Origin: Eudorina sp. 2006-703-Eu-15
Lineage: Eukaryota; Chlorophyta; Chlorophyceae; Chlamydomonadales; Volvocaceae
Assembly: GCA_003117195.1 (NCBI GenBank)
Contig: BDSI01000025.1
Span: 576,898-640,897 of the forward strand
Direction: 5' to 3'
Length of the DNA stretch: 64,000 nucleotides
Under the pieces are notes generated by a model. It worked only from the letters and a program-made list of their open reading frames with translations, searched no databases and was not told the origin of the DNA. This document shows, one piece after another, positions 11,588 to 25,162 of the stretch. The position numbers were made by a program, and so were the translations under genes. How positions within the stretch are numbered: position 1 is the stretch's first letter; every line of letters starts with the position of its first letter.

Positions 11588-11669
11588 CGCACCCGATGCG
11601 ATTCGAACGCACGCGGGGAAACCCCACCGCCTTAGCAGGGCGGCGCCTTAACCACTCGGCCACAGGTGC
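11588..11669 (-). tRNA. tRNA-Ser(GCU)
   Basis: The minus strand folds as a type II tRNA of 82 bases. The acceptor stem is GCACCTG with CGGGTGC (one G-U pair) and the discriminator base is G. The D arm is GCC..GGC with GTGGTTAA in the loop. The anticodon stem CCGCC/GGCGG holds loop CTGCTAA (anticodon GCT). There is a long variable arm GGGG..CCCC, the T loop is TTCGAAT, and no CCA is encoded. A long variable arm with GCU anticodon identifies a serine tRNA reading AGC/AGU. The structure is intact. I see no strong T-run terminator directly downstream. Confidence 0.93.
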
Positions 11670-13332
11670 CGTACATTGTCGTACACGACAATTGTACACG
11701 ATTCCATGTTGCTAAAGTCCGGGATGCCATAATGCTGGAGTAAGTACTTTATATATGCGTGAATGCAGGTCCACAATGCAGCAGCTCCTTTCATGGGGGC
11801 CCCCCGGGGACCGAACAAGGTGGGATACATGGGTTGCACGTGGCAGTCACCACACCTGCCGTAGCCACGGCCGCCCGCATACCATGCTGGCCGCATGTAC
11901 GGACGTTGATGGAAAGCCCAAACAGTAACAGCAAGTTGCGCTGCTTGACCGCGAGGCTGCCTGCCCCTCCTCCCGGGGCATGAACAATAAACAGCACATG
12001 CACGAGGTGTGGACACCTTGTCTTAGGTATAGGTATGGATGTCAGTCAGCTCAGCGCAATTGCAATCGGCGGCGCCGCATACCGTATGGGGACGACGCTG
12101 GCAGGAGTATGGCCGGAGTCAGGACTCTGGACGTCAGGAGTAGGGGCGGCGGCAGGAAAGTGGCGCAGCACCTCGCGGCAGGCCGCAGCTGGTCGCGACT
12201 TGGCAGATGCGTTGTGTCCCTTCAGCGGTCGCCGGCCATCGAGCAAGGTCGAGCACCGCAGCGGCGATCGAGCTGTGGTGGAGGCGGCCAGGCGCTGATG
12301 CAGGACGGGCGAGCAGCACGCGACACGGCTTCCCTCGAAAGCAGCGCGTAGCGTCCTGCGCGTCCCTGCGCCCAGCGCTGGTTGCAACAAGTCGTGCTCC
12401 TAGGTCGATACCGTCGCCCGGGAGCGTCATTGATACTGTGGTGTGTGCTCCGTGCAGCATGACAACTGACGGTCATGTCGCTGCGAACTGTTACCTTGAC
12501 ATCAAAACTTCACATGAACGTCGCAACGTTTGTATTCAGTAATAACATTATGGTCAGAGGGGCCTCCGAGCGTTGTGTCTGGCCAACTCCTGTCCACGCG
12601 CCCCTCGGGTCACATTGGGTCACAGATACGCATGGGCACAAAGGCACTTTGGCAAGGATTAGTATTAATTGATACGTGCCATGGAACGGAGCGCACATAA
12701 CACTTCACAATAACTTGTAACCCGTAAGATGCAGGTGGGCGCCAACTGATCAAACCGAGGACGACCCACCGCTATATACAGTTTTCTGATAACGGACAAA
12801 CATACTACTTATGCACAAACTGATTCATTTAATGCGCTAATCCTCAAGCTCTACGCTGCTGACGTGCCCCGCGCAAACGCGCTTTCTTGCACGTGTATCT
12901 GTTCGGCCTCTGGTAGCTCGACTGACACATACTATCAAGTAATAAACGAACTAATTTGCTTCGGCTTCAGCTCCTCCAAGAGGGTTTTAGTTTCACGTCA
13001 GCCCTTCCTAATTCCTGTGATCTTTGGAATGGCTCCTGGATCAAACGGAGTGCTACATGCTAATGATGAAGCTGCAGATGCGGTAGGGTGTCCGTCTGGA
13101 AAATTGAACTCTGACCAGGGACGATGGCCGTGCATCGAGCGCGTGCGTTTACAATCGCGACACTGCGCGCCCTGCTCGCCAGCTTGAAAAACAAGCCTTC
13201 ACGAATCATTTACAGCGAATCTCTCGCGTCGCGGCCCCTCGGCTTCTTCACGGCAACGTTGGCGGGTTTCGATGCACGCGTTCAAACAGACTGAACGACA
13301 GACTGCTCCTGTTCAGCGCTTGACAGCGCCAT
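11670..13332. other. Intergenic region upstream of the second coiled-coil gene
   Basis: No gene supported. The stretch is mixed in composition, AT-richer from about 12480 to 13080. A 56-codon frame from an ATG at 13124 (ending near 13294) is a possible 5' exon of the next gene, but no donor inside it is convincing. Confidence 0.5.
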
Positions 13333-16300
13333 ATGGGGTCATCCACTGCTCAGCATCTCAGTAACCGGGCCCTCGGGGTTGCTCTGTTCCTCCCGCGCCG
13401 CCCCTTGCAGCCCATCCCTCCCAGCTCGGGGATCAAGGCCACCCGCTCCTCACCGGGGGACTCGCAGCCCTTGTCCCCGGCCGCAGTCCGTGCGGCCACC
13501 ATCGAGGGCATCCAGGCGCGCATGGCCCGCACGAACCTGCAGCAGGTGCGCGGCGGGGCGGACTGCCCCTGGCAGTGCGGGCAGCCGCATCGCACACACA
13601 CACACACACGGAGAGTGTCACGCGGGGGCGTGTCCCTGCTGTGCGCTGCATTCCACACCACCATTACCCGCATCGTATGGGCCCCCGCTCCCCGGCCATC
13701 CCGGGCCATCCCCGGCAATCCCCGGCCATCCCCGGCCATCCGCCCATGCACGTACCCCGATTGCGGTGTTTGCGATCTGGGTTACCGAATGACCGACTGA
13801 CTGACTGACGGACCGACCGACCGACCGACCGACTGACTGACTGACTGCGGCCTCTGCCCGGGGGAGGATGGACGGCTCTGCGGCAGCATGGCAGTGTGTG
13901 GCGTGAAAGAAAACTGAGCAGTGGGGGCGGTGTGTGTTGGGGGGGGAGAGAGGGGGAGATTGCGGAGGCGGCAAGGTTGGCCGTCCGCGCAGTAAAGTTG
14001 GTTGAAGGAGACGAGCCGCAGCCTTCGTGGTCGCGGCGCTGTCAGGCTCATTTGTTGCCCTCCAGAGAGGGGCCGCTTCACCACCACAACCACCACCACC
14101 ACCCGTTTGCGCTCTCACCCAAACCCGCTCGTCCACACCTGCTCGTCCACTGCGACAGGCGGATCTTGACCGGCAGTACAAGGACGAGATGCGCTGGCTG
14201 CAGAAGGTGGGTGGACTTCCTTTGGGGGTGTGGTATGCGGAGGAGGCGTGTTGAGGCGGTTCGCACCTCACGGCCCATCACGTTGGCCCCTCCCGCCCGA
14301 ACCCCTCGCAACCCAAACCCAACATGAGTACATGACCCAACTTTAAACCCCCCGAAACCATTATGCGCCATGACCCGCCGCCGCCGCCGGTACCATTGCA
14401 GCCGGCGGTCGTCATCACAGTCGCCACGGGCGACCGCACTGCTTGCGCCAGGGCCGCGGTGCACGCCGAACCCCCTTCCTCCGGCATGCGGCTGCTGCTG
14501 CTGCTACTGTATGTGTTTTGGGGTCATCCGCCTCCAAACGCACATTCTGATCTGGGCTTGGATCCTCCCTCCTGCGCCCCCAGTCCTGAAGCTTGCACTC
14601 CCTATTCAGCCGGTTTCGTGCATTTTGTACGGCGGTACGGCGGTACGACTGCACGGTCTTCTCCCCGCACACCCCCACAACAGGAGGTCGATCATTTGAA
14701 AGCCGAGCTGGAGGTCAGCCGTCGGCGCCGCACAGACGCTGATGAGGAGATCGCGGGGCTGAAGGCGCAGGTGGAGGCGGCGAGGAAGGACGTCGCGGCG
14801 GCGCAGGCGGAGGCGGCGGAGGCGCGCGCGCGGGCGGAGGCGGCGCGGAAGGACGGCTCTCGCGCCGAGGTCGAGCGGCTGCGGGGCGAGCTGGAGGCGG
14901 CGCGGAAGGCGGCGGCGCAGGCGGGGTCGGAGGCGGCGGAGGCGCAGCGCGCTGCCGCGACCGCGGCAAAGGAGCTCCGAAACCTGCAGTCGGAAAGCGC
15001 GGCGCGGGAGGCGCGGGCGGAGGCGGCGGAGGCGGCGGCGCGGGCGGCCGAGGCGGCGGCGGAGGCGGCGCGGGCGCAGGTCGCGGAGCTGACGGCGGCG
15101 CGGGAGGCGGCGACGGGGGAGCTGACGCAGGCGCGGGTTGAGCTCCGTACAGTCCAGGGAAGGCTGGAGGTCGTGACGCGCGAGGCGGCGGAGGCGCGCA
15201 GCGACGCGGAGGCGCGCGCGGGCGAGCTGGCGGCGGCGCAGCAGCGGCTGGCGGCGGCGCAGGCCTCGGCGGCGGCGGCCGAGGCGGCGGAGAAGGCGGC
15301 GGGGCAGCGCGCGGCGGCGGCGGTGGCGGAGTTGGAGGAACTGAAGCAGTCGGTGTCGTCTTCGGTTGCGCTGAAGAGCAAACTGTCCATTGTGGAGACG
15401 GAGCTGACGGAGCTGCAGTCGCAGTACAGGTAGTTGCAGTACTGGTAGTTGTAGTACAGGTAGTCGTAGTACAGTTGCGGTACTGGGACTTTGGCGGCGG
15501 GTGGCGGCAGTGCGCATCAGATCAGATGATACGGTGCTATTAGGATCGGAGGGAGGAGGGGACATGTGGATAGGGCAGGGCAGGGCAGGGCAGGGCAGCT
15601 CGCCGTACTGTGCCTTGCCGTACCTGATGCGTGGGACGAAGGCCGCATGCCCGACCTGGGGCTCCTCCTCTTTCCGCTCCTGGGCATGCGTGTTTAGGTA
15701 AGCGACCCGACCGACCGACCGACCCAAACCGGGCACCAATATACTTACCACACTAACCTGCAAATTGGAAAACATGCGTGGGAATGGAAATGGAAATGGC
15801 GCGGGCAAAGGACACGAGAGGGGTCCCTTTGACCTCCCAGACCGGACCGGGCCCTGCGGACGCCGCTGCCGCTGCCCGCCACGCGGCGCAGTCCCCTTGA
15901 CCTCCTTTGACCTCCCTCCGCGCCGTCGCCCTGTCCTGCCCCTCGCCCCTCGCCCCTCAACATGTGCGCCTGGTCCTGATGGTCCCCGTCCTGATCCTGA
16001 AACCCTGAAACCCTGAAACCCTGAAACCCTGAAACCCTGAAACCCTGATCCTAGGCCCTAATCCCGATGCGTACCCTGCACCTGCGCCCCATCGCAGCCG
16101 GATGGTGTACGAGCACGCCAAGGCCCGTGCGGAGCATGCGGAGATGAGCGGCAAGATGCTCAAGGTGGGGGGGACCTCCTCCTCCTCCCCCTGGGGGGGG
16201 CCCTGGGAGGACGTGTTGGGGACCTGTCAGGCTTGACTGGTTGTTGGAGAGAGAGAGCAGGAGGGGAGAGAGCAGGAGGGGAGAGAGCAGGAGGGGAGAG

Positions 16301-16967
16301 AGCAGGAGCAGGAGGGGAGAGAGCAGGAGGGGAGAGAGCAGGAGGGGAGAGAGCAGGAGGGGAGGGATCTCGGCACGGGACCCTCCATGGGGCCGGGTCA
16401 TGATGTCGTGACCGGCGGCTAACCGCCGAGTGGTGAGCGCTTCATCCCGCAGTCGATGAACCTCCCCGGCACCCATCTACCCACGTGCCTGACGTCGTGT
16501 CGATGAACCTCCCCAGCACCCATCTACCCACTCACCCTCTCTGAAGTCCTGGGCATCTTGCAGAAGCTGCCTTGTGCCCTGTGTCGTCGGGTTTGCGTGC
16601 GTGCCTCGGGCACTTTGCGTGACGCCGCCCCGTTCCTCCCCGCCCCCCGCCCCCGCAGGCCCAGGAGGAGACGGCGCGGTTCCTGTCGTACCACGAGGAG
16701 GTGACGTCAGCGCTGAAGCGGCAGATCGTATCGCTGGGCGCCGAGCCGAACGCTGGGGTTTCGGAGCCGCCTCCGGTGCCCTCCCATGTACGGCACCACC
16801 CCGCGGCCGGTTCGCTCGGCGGCGGCGGCCCGGCCTCCGTCTCCGCCGGCGGCGGAGGGCTCGCGACGGTGGCATCCCTGGGTGGCGGCGCCGGCAACCA
16901 CAGCAATCGGCGCATCAGCTTGGGCAATCGGCGGAGCAGCGGCAGCAGCGGCATTGGCGATATCTGA
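13333..16967 (+). CDS. Coiled-coil protein, 5 exons
   Basis: Exons 13333-13545, 14159-14206, 14684-15429, 16098-16164 and 16659-16967 join in phase to about 460 residues and a TGA stop. The start is the first ATG after an in-frame stop, but an upstream exon joined at an acceptor near 13422 cannot be excluded. The large third exon is an almost uninterrupted Ala/Glu/Arg helix (EAARKDVAAAQAEAAEARAR type), so a single long coiled coil is expected. The fourth exon (MVYEHAKARAEHAEMSGKML) continues it, and the C terminus is a Ser/Gly/Pro-rich tail ending SGSSGIGDI. No catalytic motif. It may be a filament, basal-body or scaffold component, but nothing in the sequence decides this. Confidence 0.72.
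13793..13850 (+). repeat. GACT/GACC tetranucleotide microsatellite
   Basis: Runs of GACT and GACC units in the first intron of the second coiled-coil gene. Confidence 0.85.
16004..16049 (+). repeat. CCCTGAAA octamer tandem repeat
   Basis: About five perfect 8-base units in intron 3 of the second coiled-coil gene, shortly before the acceptor at 16096-16097. Confidence 0.85.
16247..16365 (+). repeat. 15-bp purine minisatellite
   Basis: Units GAGCAGGAGGGGAGA repeat about seven times in intron 4 of the second coiled-coil gene. Confidence 0.85.
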
Positions 16968-18694
<1,727 letters not shown>

Positions 18695-21600
18695 ATGCCG
18701 CCGCGCGCGCGGTCGTTTGCTTGTGGGAGCAGGGGGCACCGGCCACCGCCTCGTCCTGGCCGCGCAGCAGCAGCAGATGACGAAGAACGGGTATTGGCGG
18801 CAGATGGGCCCAGCAAGGCCATGAAAGCAGTCGTGGACGCCGCGGCTTCGGTGCGTTCCGCTTCCGGCGCAGCAGGAGGAGCAGTGCCGCCCGAGCTGCT
18901 CAAGGCAGCCGTGAGCGGCATCCAAAGATTGATGAAGCCGAGTGGTTGCGAAGCAGGTTTTGACGTTCACAGCGGCATGGCACAGATGGTCTGGGGACCT
19001 CCTCATCACTGCGACGCGCTGATGACGTTGCTCGTGGCCGCGACTCGCGCGCTCGCGCTGCCGGCGACGCGCCGCAACGAGCGCCGCATCTACGAGGCCC
19101 TCCATCGCGACATCCTGTCGGTTGTGACGATCAACTTGCTCCTGGGAGGTTTGAAGGGTTGCCAGCAGTCCGCCGCAAACCCGCACGGCGGTCAACAGCC
19201 GTCGTCCCTCAGCGGCCCCGTCCTCCGTATCGCCCGGCTGCTGCTGCGAACCGATTTCCTACCAGCCTCCAGCGCTCTGCTAGCAGCCGCAAGGGAGGAC
19301 GAGCGCTGCCGGCTGCCCGAGCAGAACGTGATGCTTCTGGTGGACGTGGTTGGTCAGCTGCTGTACTTCACCGGCGCGCTGTACCGCCTCGCGAAATCCT
19401 CCCCGGGGTACGGCAGCCTGGGGTCGGCGCTGCTGCGGGCGGTGGCGGGCAGTGCCGTACTGGAGCACTGCGCGCGGTCGGTGATGTGCTGGCCGCCGCG
19501 GGGCACGTCGCTGCACCGCTCGCTGGGCGTCCTGCTGCAGGGCCTTCACTACGCGGAGCTGTGGGCTCTGTCCGGCGACATTGTCCGCTGGGTGATTGAG
19601 AGTGGTGACGAGGTGCATCGCGAGGCGCTGCAGGCCTTACGTGCAATCCTGGCGGGCCCGAACCTGCAGTACGCGCTTGCAGCCCATTCCGTATCCCAGC
19701 TGGCAGCCGCCGACGGCGGTACGACGTACGGCATGCCCCCGGGGCAGGTGCTGGCGGCTTACAAGCAGCCGCAGGGTGACGGCATCACCGGCGCGCAGCA
19801 CTGGCCGTTGGCGGTTACCGGACTGATGTGTGCGCTGCGATTCTGGGCCCTGTCGTACGGGCTGCAACCACCGGTTGCCCTGGTCTGCTTCAGCCGCCGC
19901 GCGGTGCGGGAGCTCAGCCTGCGAGTGCTGCGGCTGGTGACCCGCTTCGCAGCAACATCCCGCGCCGACTCGCACCAGCAGCGACAACAAGGACCCGCGC
20001 CGCCGCCGCCGCCGCCGCCACCGCATCATCAGCAGCAGCAGCACCAGGGGCAGCAGCCGCCCCAACAACAGCCCCACCCTCAAGACGCCGCCACCGGCCG
20101 CGTCAGTGCGCTTCCGTTTGTGGGCCAGCCGGCGGCGCGAGGGTGTGCGGTTACAGCAACAGCTGCTGCTCCGGCGGGGAGTAGTGGACTCGCTGCTGCT
20201 GGGTCCCTGCCGCCACCCGATGAGGCCCCCCTGGCCATCCAACTGCGTCCCTTGCAATGCTGCGCGCTGGTGTGTGCGGCACTCGAATGCGCGGACATCA
20301 CGCTTCACCCCCATCGTCGGCACCCGCACCAGCAGCGTCCGCCGGAGGAGGAGGAGGAGCGGGCGGGCGACGAGGCGCCAGCCGGCGGCGGCAGTGCTGA
20401 TGGCGGCGGAGGCGGCAGCGGCTCCAGGGATGACACATCTGCCCCCAAGCCCAGGCTGACGGCGGGCCAGCAGCGGCAGGGCGTGGACGTGGCCATGGGG
20501 ACGGAGGAGCGGTTCTGGGGGACAGCAGTGTCCGCGGCCAGGGCGGTCATCGACTTGATTGAGTCGGACAGCTGCGAGGTCGACGCTTTCGACTTGCAGC
20601 GCCTTATGTGGGTTGTCGTGTATGCCCCGTTCGGTGGAGACAAGGAGGGCGATGATGCGGCCCGTTTCGGTGAGTGGTGCCAGTTAGTTCTTACGGGCTT
20701 TGGAGTTATTATGGAGGTAAAAGGCTTCGAACCACTGCGATCCGGTCCACCCACTAAACACTGTGGGGTTTCAATTCACGGAGGCCGTTTCGTTTTGAGC
20801 CACCTTGTTTGCAGCTGTTAGTAAGTACCGTTACAGTGTGGATAGGCTTCCGGGCCCTGTCTACGGGTTTATGCCGCGGTTTTATATGATGCTATAGGAC
20901 ACCTTCAACCATCATCACACCGAACCTACGCCATGCGAACCGAGGGTCCAAGGCGGCTGATCCTGCCAACCAAGGATCCCACCTCATCCATTCACCCGCA
21001 CATCCGTAGAGACAGCAGAGGGTTCAGCAATCGCCACCGATCTAGCGTGCGAATCTCAATCCATCAACTGTGATCTCAACTCCACATCTCAGCAACTAGC
21101 CATAATCTCATGCTCCCGAACTATGTCGGGGGTCACCCTAGGACTCGAACCCAGGACCTTAAACCGCCTAACCGCGGTAGTGTCACCTGACCTGATGGTT
21201 AACCGCGGTAGTGTCACCTGACCTGATGGTTGGATGGGGACCTCAATCGAATGCCTTCCACCCTTCCACCCTTCCACGCTTCCACCCTTCCACCCTTCCA
21301 CCCTTCCACCCTTCCACCCTTCCACCCTTCCACCCTTCCACCCTTCCACCCTTCCACCCTTCCACCCTTCCACCCTTCCACCCTTCCACCCTTCCACCCT
21401 TCCACCCTTCCACCCTTCCACCCTTCCACCCTTCCACCCTTCCACCCTTCCACCCTTCCACCCTTCCACCCTTCCACCCTTCCACCCTTCCACCCCTAAC
21501 GCAGGGGAGCCATCGCCGTCGCCACCGCCCCCGCTGGCCGCCGCCCTGGCCGCTGGCTACGTGCCCCTCCTGGAGCACTTGACGAGGGCATACCACCGCT

Positions 21601-23216
21601 GGGCTCTCGACGCCGATGCTGGCAGCATGACTGCCGATGTCGACTTCTCCCTCAAGCTGTTGTACGGCAGGCGCAGTAGCTGCGATGCCATTGTACTGCA
21701 CCACCTTCTGTCGTACGGCGAGCCTCGGCAGGTTGCAGCCCTGCTGTCAACGACTTCCAAGCTCGTGCGGCGGCTGCTGAACCTCTGTCTGGACGGCCGG
21801 GGCGGTGGCAGCGGCGGCGGCGGTGGCAGCGGCGGCAGCGGCGGAGGCGGTGGTGCCGTGCCGCCGCCCTCCCCCATCCGCACCGGGGACTCGGCCGCGG
21901 TGGGCAGAGCGATGCTGCAGCTGCCGCTCCGTCAAATGCTGTCCTGGGTAGAAGAGACATCCAGGGCGCGGATTCCGCCCTCGCAGCAGCAGCTGGCGCG
22001 CATGGTGTGGTTGGCCGCCCGGCAGTGGCTGCCCTTGGCGGCTCGGGCGGCGCTGGCGCTGCTGCGGCGGGAACCCCGGGGCGGGGCGAGGTCCCTGCCG
22101 GAGCATGACGTGGGGCTGGCTCTGGCTAGGCAGGTGCTGACATGGGTGCCCGCCCTGTCGTACGCGTACGGCAGTGTACGGCGTCATCGAGGCGATGGAA
22201 CTCGTGATGATGACCCGTCGTGCTCGCAGCCGCGCCACCATCAACCGCCAGGCGGCAGCAGCAGTGGCAGCGGCAGCAGCAGCAGCGGCAGCAGCAGCAG
22301 CAGCGGCAGCAGCGGCAGCAGCGGCAGCAGCGGCAGCAGCAGCGGCAGCAGCGGCAGCAGCGGCAGCAGCGGCAGCAGCGGCAGCAGCGGCAGCAGCGGC
22401 AGCAGCGGCAGCAGCGGCAGCAGCGGCAGCAGCGGCAGCAGCGGCAACAGCAGCAGCAGCAGCGGCAGCAGCAGCAGTGGCAGTGGGGGCAACGAGTGCG
22501 GTGCCGGTGCGGAGGGCTGGCGGCGGTTGCTGTTTGTGGAGATGGAGGTGCGCAGCCTGATGGAGTGGGCCCTGCGGCGGGCGAGGGAGGGCGTGGGGCT
22601 GAGCGGTGAGCGAGCTGCCGTGTTCCGGGACTTCTTATTGCGGGCGATGCTGCCCGCCAGCTACGCAATCGAGACCGTGTTCACAGCCGAGTGGGCCGTC
22701 AATGCGCCGTCCGTGGATGCCGTACAGTCCGTACTGGCCGTACTGGCTAACGCGGCTTCAGAGTGCGGATCGCACGACGAACGAGCCGTGAACGACGCGT
22801 ACAAGGGGAGCCAAGACGGGCTCGGCCACCTGGCGGCGATGGTGCTGGTGCGGGTGGCGGCGGCGGCGGCGGCGGATCCACCGACCCATGGGTCGGTCAC
22901 CTCCTCCCTCCCGCCGCGCTGCGGCAACCCGGGCTGTACGAACCTGGCGGGGACCAGTGACGCGGCGCTGCCCCTGCCGCGGACGTGTCGCCGCTGCGGG
23001 GCGGTGTCGTACTGCAGCTCGGAGTGCCAGTGGGCGCACTGGCAGCAGCGGGAGGGCGGCCACAGGGAGCAGTGCCCCCAGGGGGGCGGGGCGGATAGGG
23101 AGGGGAGGATAGAAGGGGGGGCAGCAAGGGCGGGCAGAGGGGAGATCGGGGGCGCAGGCCAGGTCGGGCGGGGGCGCGGGGCCCGCGGAGGAGGAGGAGG
23201 AGGAGGCCGGGAGTGA
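18695..23216 (+). CDS. MYND-type zinc-finger protein, 2 exons
   Basis: Exon 1 (18695-20669) ends at a consensus GTGAGT donor in phase 1. Exon 2 (21505-23216) restores a Gly codon and the frame, giving about 1228 residues. Near the C terminus (residues about 1131-1182) lies a complete MYND finger: CGNPGC, then CRRCGAVSYCSSECQWAHW, then HREQC, i.e. Cys/His ligands in MYND order. MYND fingers bind proline-rich partner proteins. The rest is Ala/Leu-rich and probably helical, with Gln/His-rich (about 20020-20090), Gly-rich (21790-21860) and a (Gly-Ser-Ser)n tract from the GGCAGC array at 22253-22488. No SET domain is seen. MYND proteins of this layout are numerous in volvocine algae; the cellular role is unknown. 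Confidence 0.87.
21121..21230 (-). repeat. tRNA-like (SINE-like) block with 31-bp duplication
   Basis: On the minus strand GGTTCGAGTCC matches a Pol III B box and is flanked by complementary GGGTGACCCCC-type ends. Upstream of it a 31-base unit (21169-21199, 21200-21230) is tandemly duplicated. No complete cloverleaf folds, so this is a tRNA-derived fragment or SINE remnant, inside the MYND intron. Confidence 0.4.
21256..21496 (+). repeat. CCCTTCCA octamer array
   Basis: About 30 near-perfect 8-base units run to within 10 bases of the MYND intron acceptor. They are followed by CCCCTAACGCAG, which offers a branch-point-like CTAAC, so the array is in effect the intron's polypyrimidine tract. 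Confidence 0.95.
22253..22488 (+). repeat. Coding GGCAGC array
   Basis: Hexamer/nonamer array inside MYND exon 2; in frame it encodes Gly-Ser-Ser repeats, a likely flexible linker between the helical part and the MYND finger. Confidence 0.9.
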
Positions 23217-23670
23217 GGCGATGCATGCGGTTAAGCTTTCCTGGGGTAAAATGGTGAAGGCTGTTGGAGCGGCGCAGCACACCGGGCAACTGGGACGTCG
23301 GCGCTAGAAAGAAAATAAGAAAACCAAACCCGGCTGGAAGTTCTCAGTCGGGGCGTTCCGAGGCTCGCCGTGCCCGGGCGGCGCCCAACTGCGAAGCTAG
23401 GTTAGGTGGGAATATGAATGACAACAGTGGTGGTGGTGGTGGTGGAGGTGGTGTCTGTTCAGACCTTCGGGGCAACGACCCGCGCCACTACCGGTCTTCA
23501 CCGGCGACGGTCTGTTAGGTGTACGGAAAGAGTGTACGGAAAGGCTGTACGGCCACCGAATTGGGATTGACTCCTAGGGACATCAGCCTGTTTGTTCGCG
23601 CAAATCCATCCCTCTCACAAGACAAACCAAGCAAGGTGTGCTCACTGCCGTACCGCTTGTACGTCGCAGC

Positions 23671-24192
23671 GTAACGATGCGAGGCCCAACTGAGCATCCC
23701 GGGTTACGCCTTTGCAACAGTACGACAGGGACCCTATAGGGCCCTGGCTTTGTTACAATGGTATCGAGACGGGGCCGTACGCTCCTTGTCACTGGCAAGG
23801 TCGGCGGTTCGATCCTGGCTAAGTACCAGGCGGGTGTAAAGAGTAAATCTGTGCGAGTCACGGGTTGGAGGTCTCTGTGCTCAGTCAATGGTCGATGCGA
23901 CGTCTGAAAAGCGTCCAAAGGGGTAATACATTCCTCGCCCGGTGCCTAAGTGCAGCGGTTACCTAGGTAAGTTGGGGCCTAGGGAGGTGACACTGCAAAG
24001 CGGTGGATATAGAGCCAGCGAAGCCTGGACCCGTTGTGAGGTGCCTAGCAAGCAAGTTCCACACTTCCCATACTTCGGGACGAAGTATCCTAAGGAGGGG
24101 AGAATGTAACGATGCGAGGCCCAACTGAGCATCCCGGGTTACGCCTTTGCAACAGTACGACAGGGACCCTATAGGGCCCTGGCTTTGTTACA
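23671..24192 (+). mobile_element. TRIM: miniature LTR retrotransposon
   Basis: Two identical direct repeats (23671-23757 and 24106-24192, with three more matching bases after each) flank about 350 bases without coding capacity. The right copy begins TGTAACG and both end GTTACA, i.e. TG..CA LTR-type ends; the first T of the left copy is changed. Directly after the left repeat comes ATGGTATCGAGAC, close to the primer-binding site for initiator-Met tRNA. Directly before the right repeat is the polypurine run AAGGAGGGGAGAA. These are the defining parts of a terminal-repeat retrotransposon in miniature. I see no target-site duplication. A B-box-like GGTTCGATCC lies at about 23811. Confidence 0.75.
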
Positions 24193-24489
24193 ATGCCGTA
24201 CATCAATAATGCGCATTCGTTCACGGCATACCCGATCTGGTGAACCAAGCGTATGGCTGGGTGTATGTGGGAGCGGCCCAACAGCAGGGCCTGTTCACGA
24301 CCGGGGTGGACTCCGGGCATGTACGTACGGTAGGAGGTAGGAGGGCGCGCTCGTGAAGCCGTGTTGGCGCCATTTGCTTGCGTTTCCGGGATGTCGGGTA
24401 GGTGCAATGAAGAGCCGCAAGATAGAGCGGGTAACAAGAGGGGCAGCAATCACACGGGGGACCCGCCCGCCGCAAGGGTAACGTGCTGA

Positions 24490-24525
<36 letters not shown>
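24490..24525 (+). repeat. (GCCGTC)n microsatellite
   Basis: About five hexamer units in spacer DNA. Confidence 0.85.
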
Positions 24526-25131
24526 GCAAAATTGTTTGTCCACTGCGCTTCAGGGGGGGGCTGTGGGGGCGGCGGCTGTGGGGGCGGCGCGGAGGGCGTA
24601 GCGGCAATAACATGACGGATGGGCGCGTTGGGCGATCCTCTCAGAGGTAGGACCCCCGAGCGAAGCGGACCGTCGTCACCCTTTTGGTCTGTCTGTACAT
24701 TCAGCACATTTTGGAGGCAGGGAACGGCGGGCGGGCTGGGCGGCGGGCGAGCGTGCCCGGTAAGGCTTGCAGGGATTTCGGCCCCGTTGGCGTCTTGTTA
24801 AGATACTGGTCTTTTGGTTTGTTTGGTTTGTCCGATCCGTGCTCCCAGCGACAGAAGGAACTGAAGTGTAACGTCTCTTGTACGGATGACGAATTCTGCG
24901 CCGCTTCTTAACCTTTCCGTTCAACTGGTTATACCAATATTGAGATTGTATTTAGATGCATTGGTTGCACCGATGCTCGCGGTATGTTCCTGAATGAATG
25001 TTCCTGAATGAATGAACGTTACGTATGTTCCTGTCAAGTTCAACTGACCATAGGTCCGCATCTGTCACCCGTGCGCGCGGTCTGCGACGCAGCGACCACG
25101 TCAGGGGGAGGGGGGGAGGGGGGGAGGGGGG

Positions 25132-25162
25132 GATTTCGCTATCTTCATTGACATTAAGGGGG
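25132..25162 (+). repeat. Motif C copy, intergenic
   Basis: TTTCGCTATCTTCATTGACA then AAGGGGGG; related to the better copies at 36331-36374 and 40071-40168. Confidence 0.4.

Noticed and set aside
13124..13294. 56-codon frame as first exon of the second coiled-coil gene
   Set aside because: No convincing donor joins it in phase to 13423 or 14159, so I kept the start at 13333 with reserve.
14606..15808. 400-codon Arg/Leu-rich minus-strand frame
   Set aside because: Mirror image of the Ala/Glu coiled-coil exon 14684-15429; GC-rich codons give open antisense frames.
23671..23860. Functional tRNA gene inside the TRIM element
   Set aside because: A B-box-like GGTTCGATCC is present, but acceptor and anticodon stems do not pair properly.
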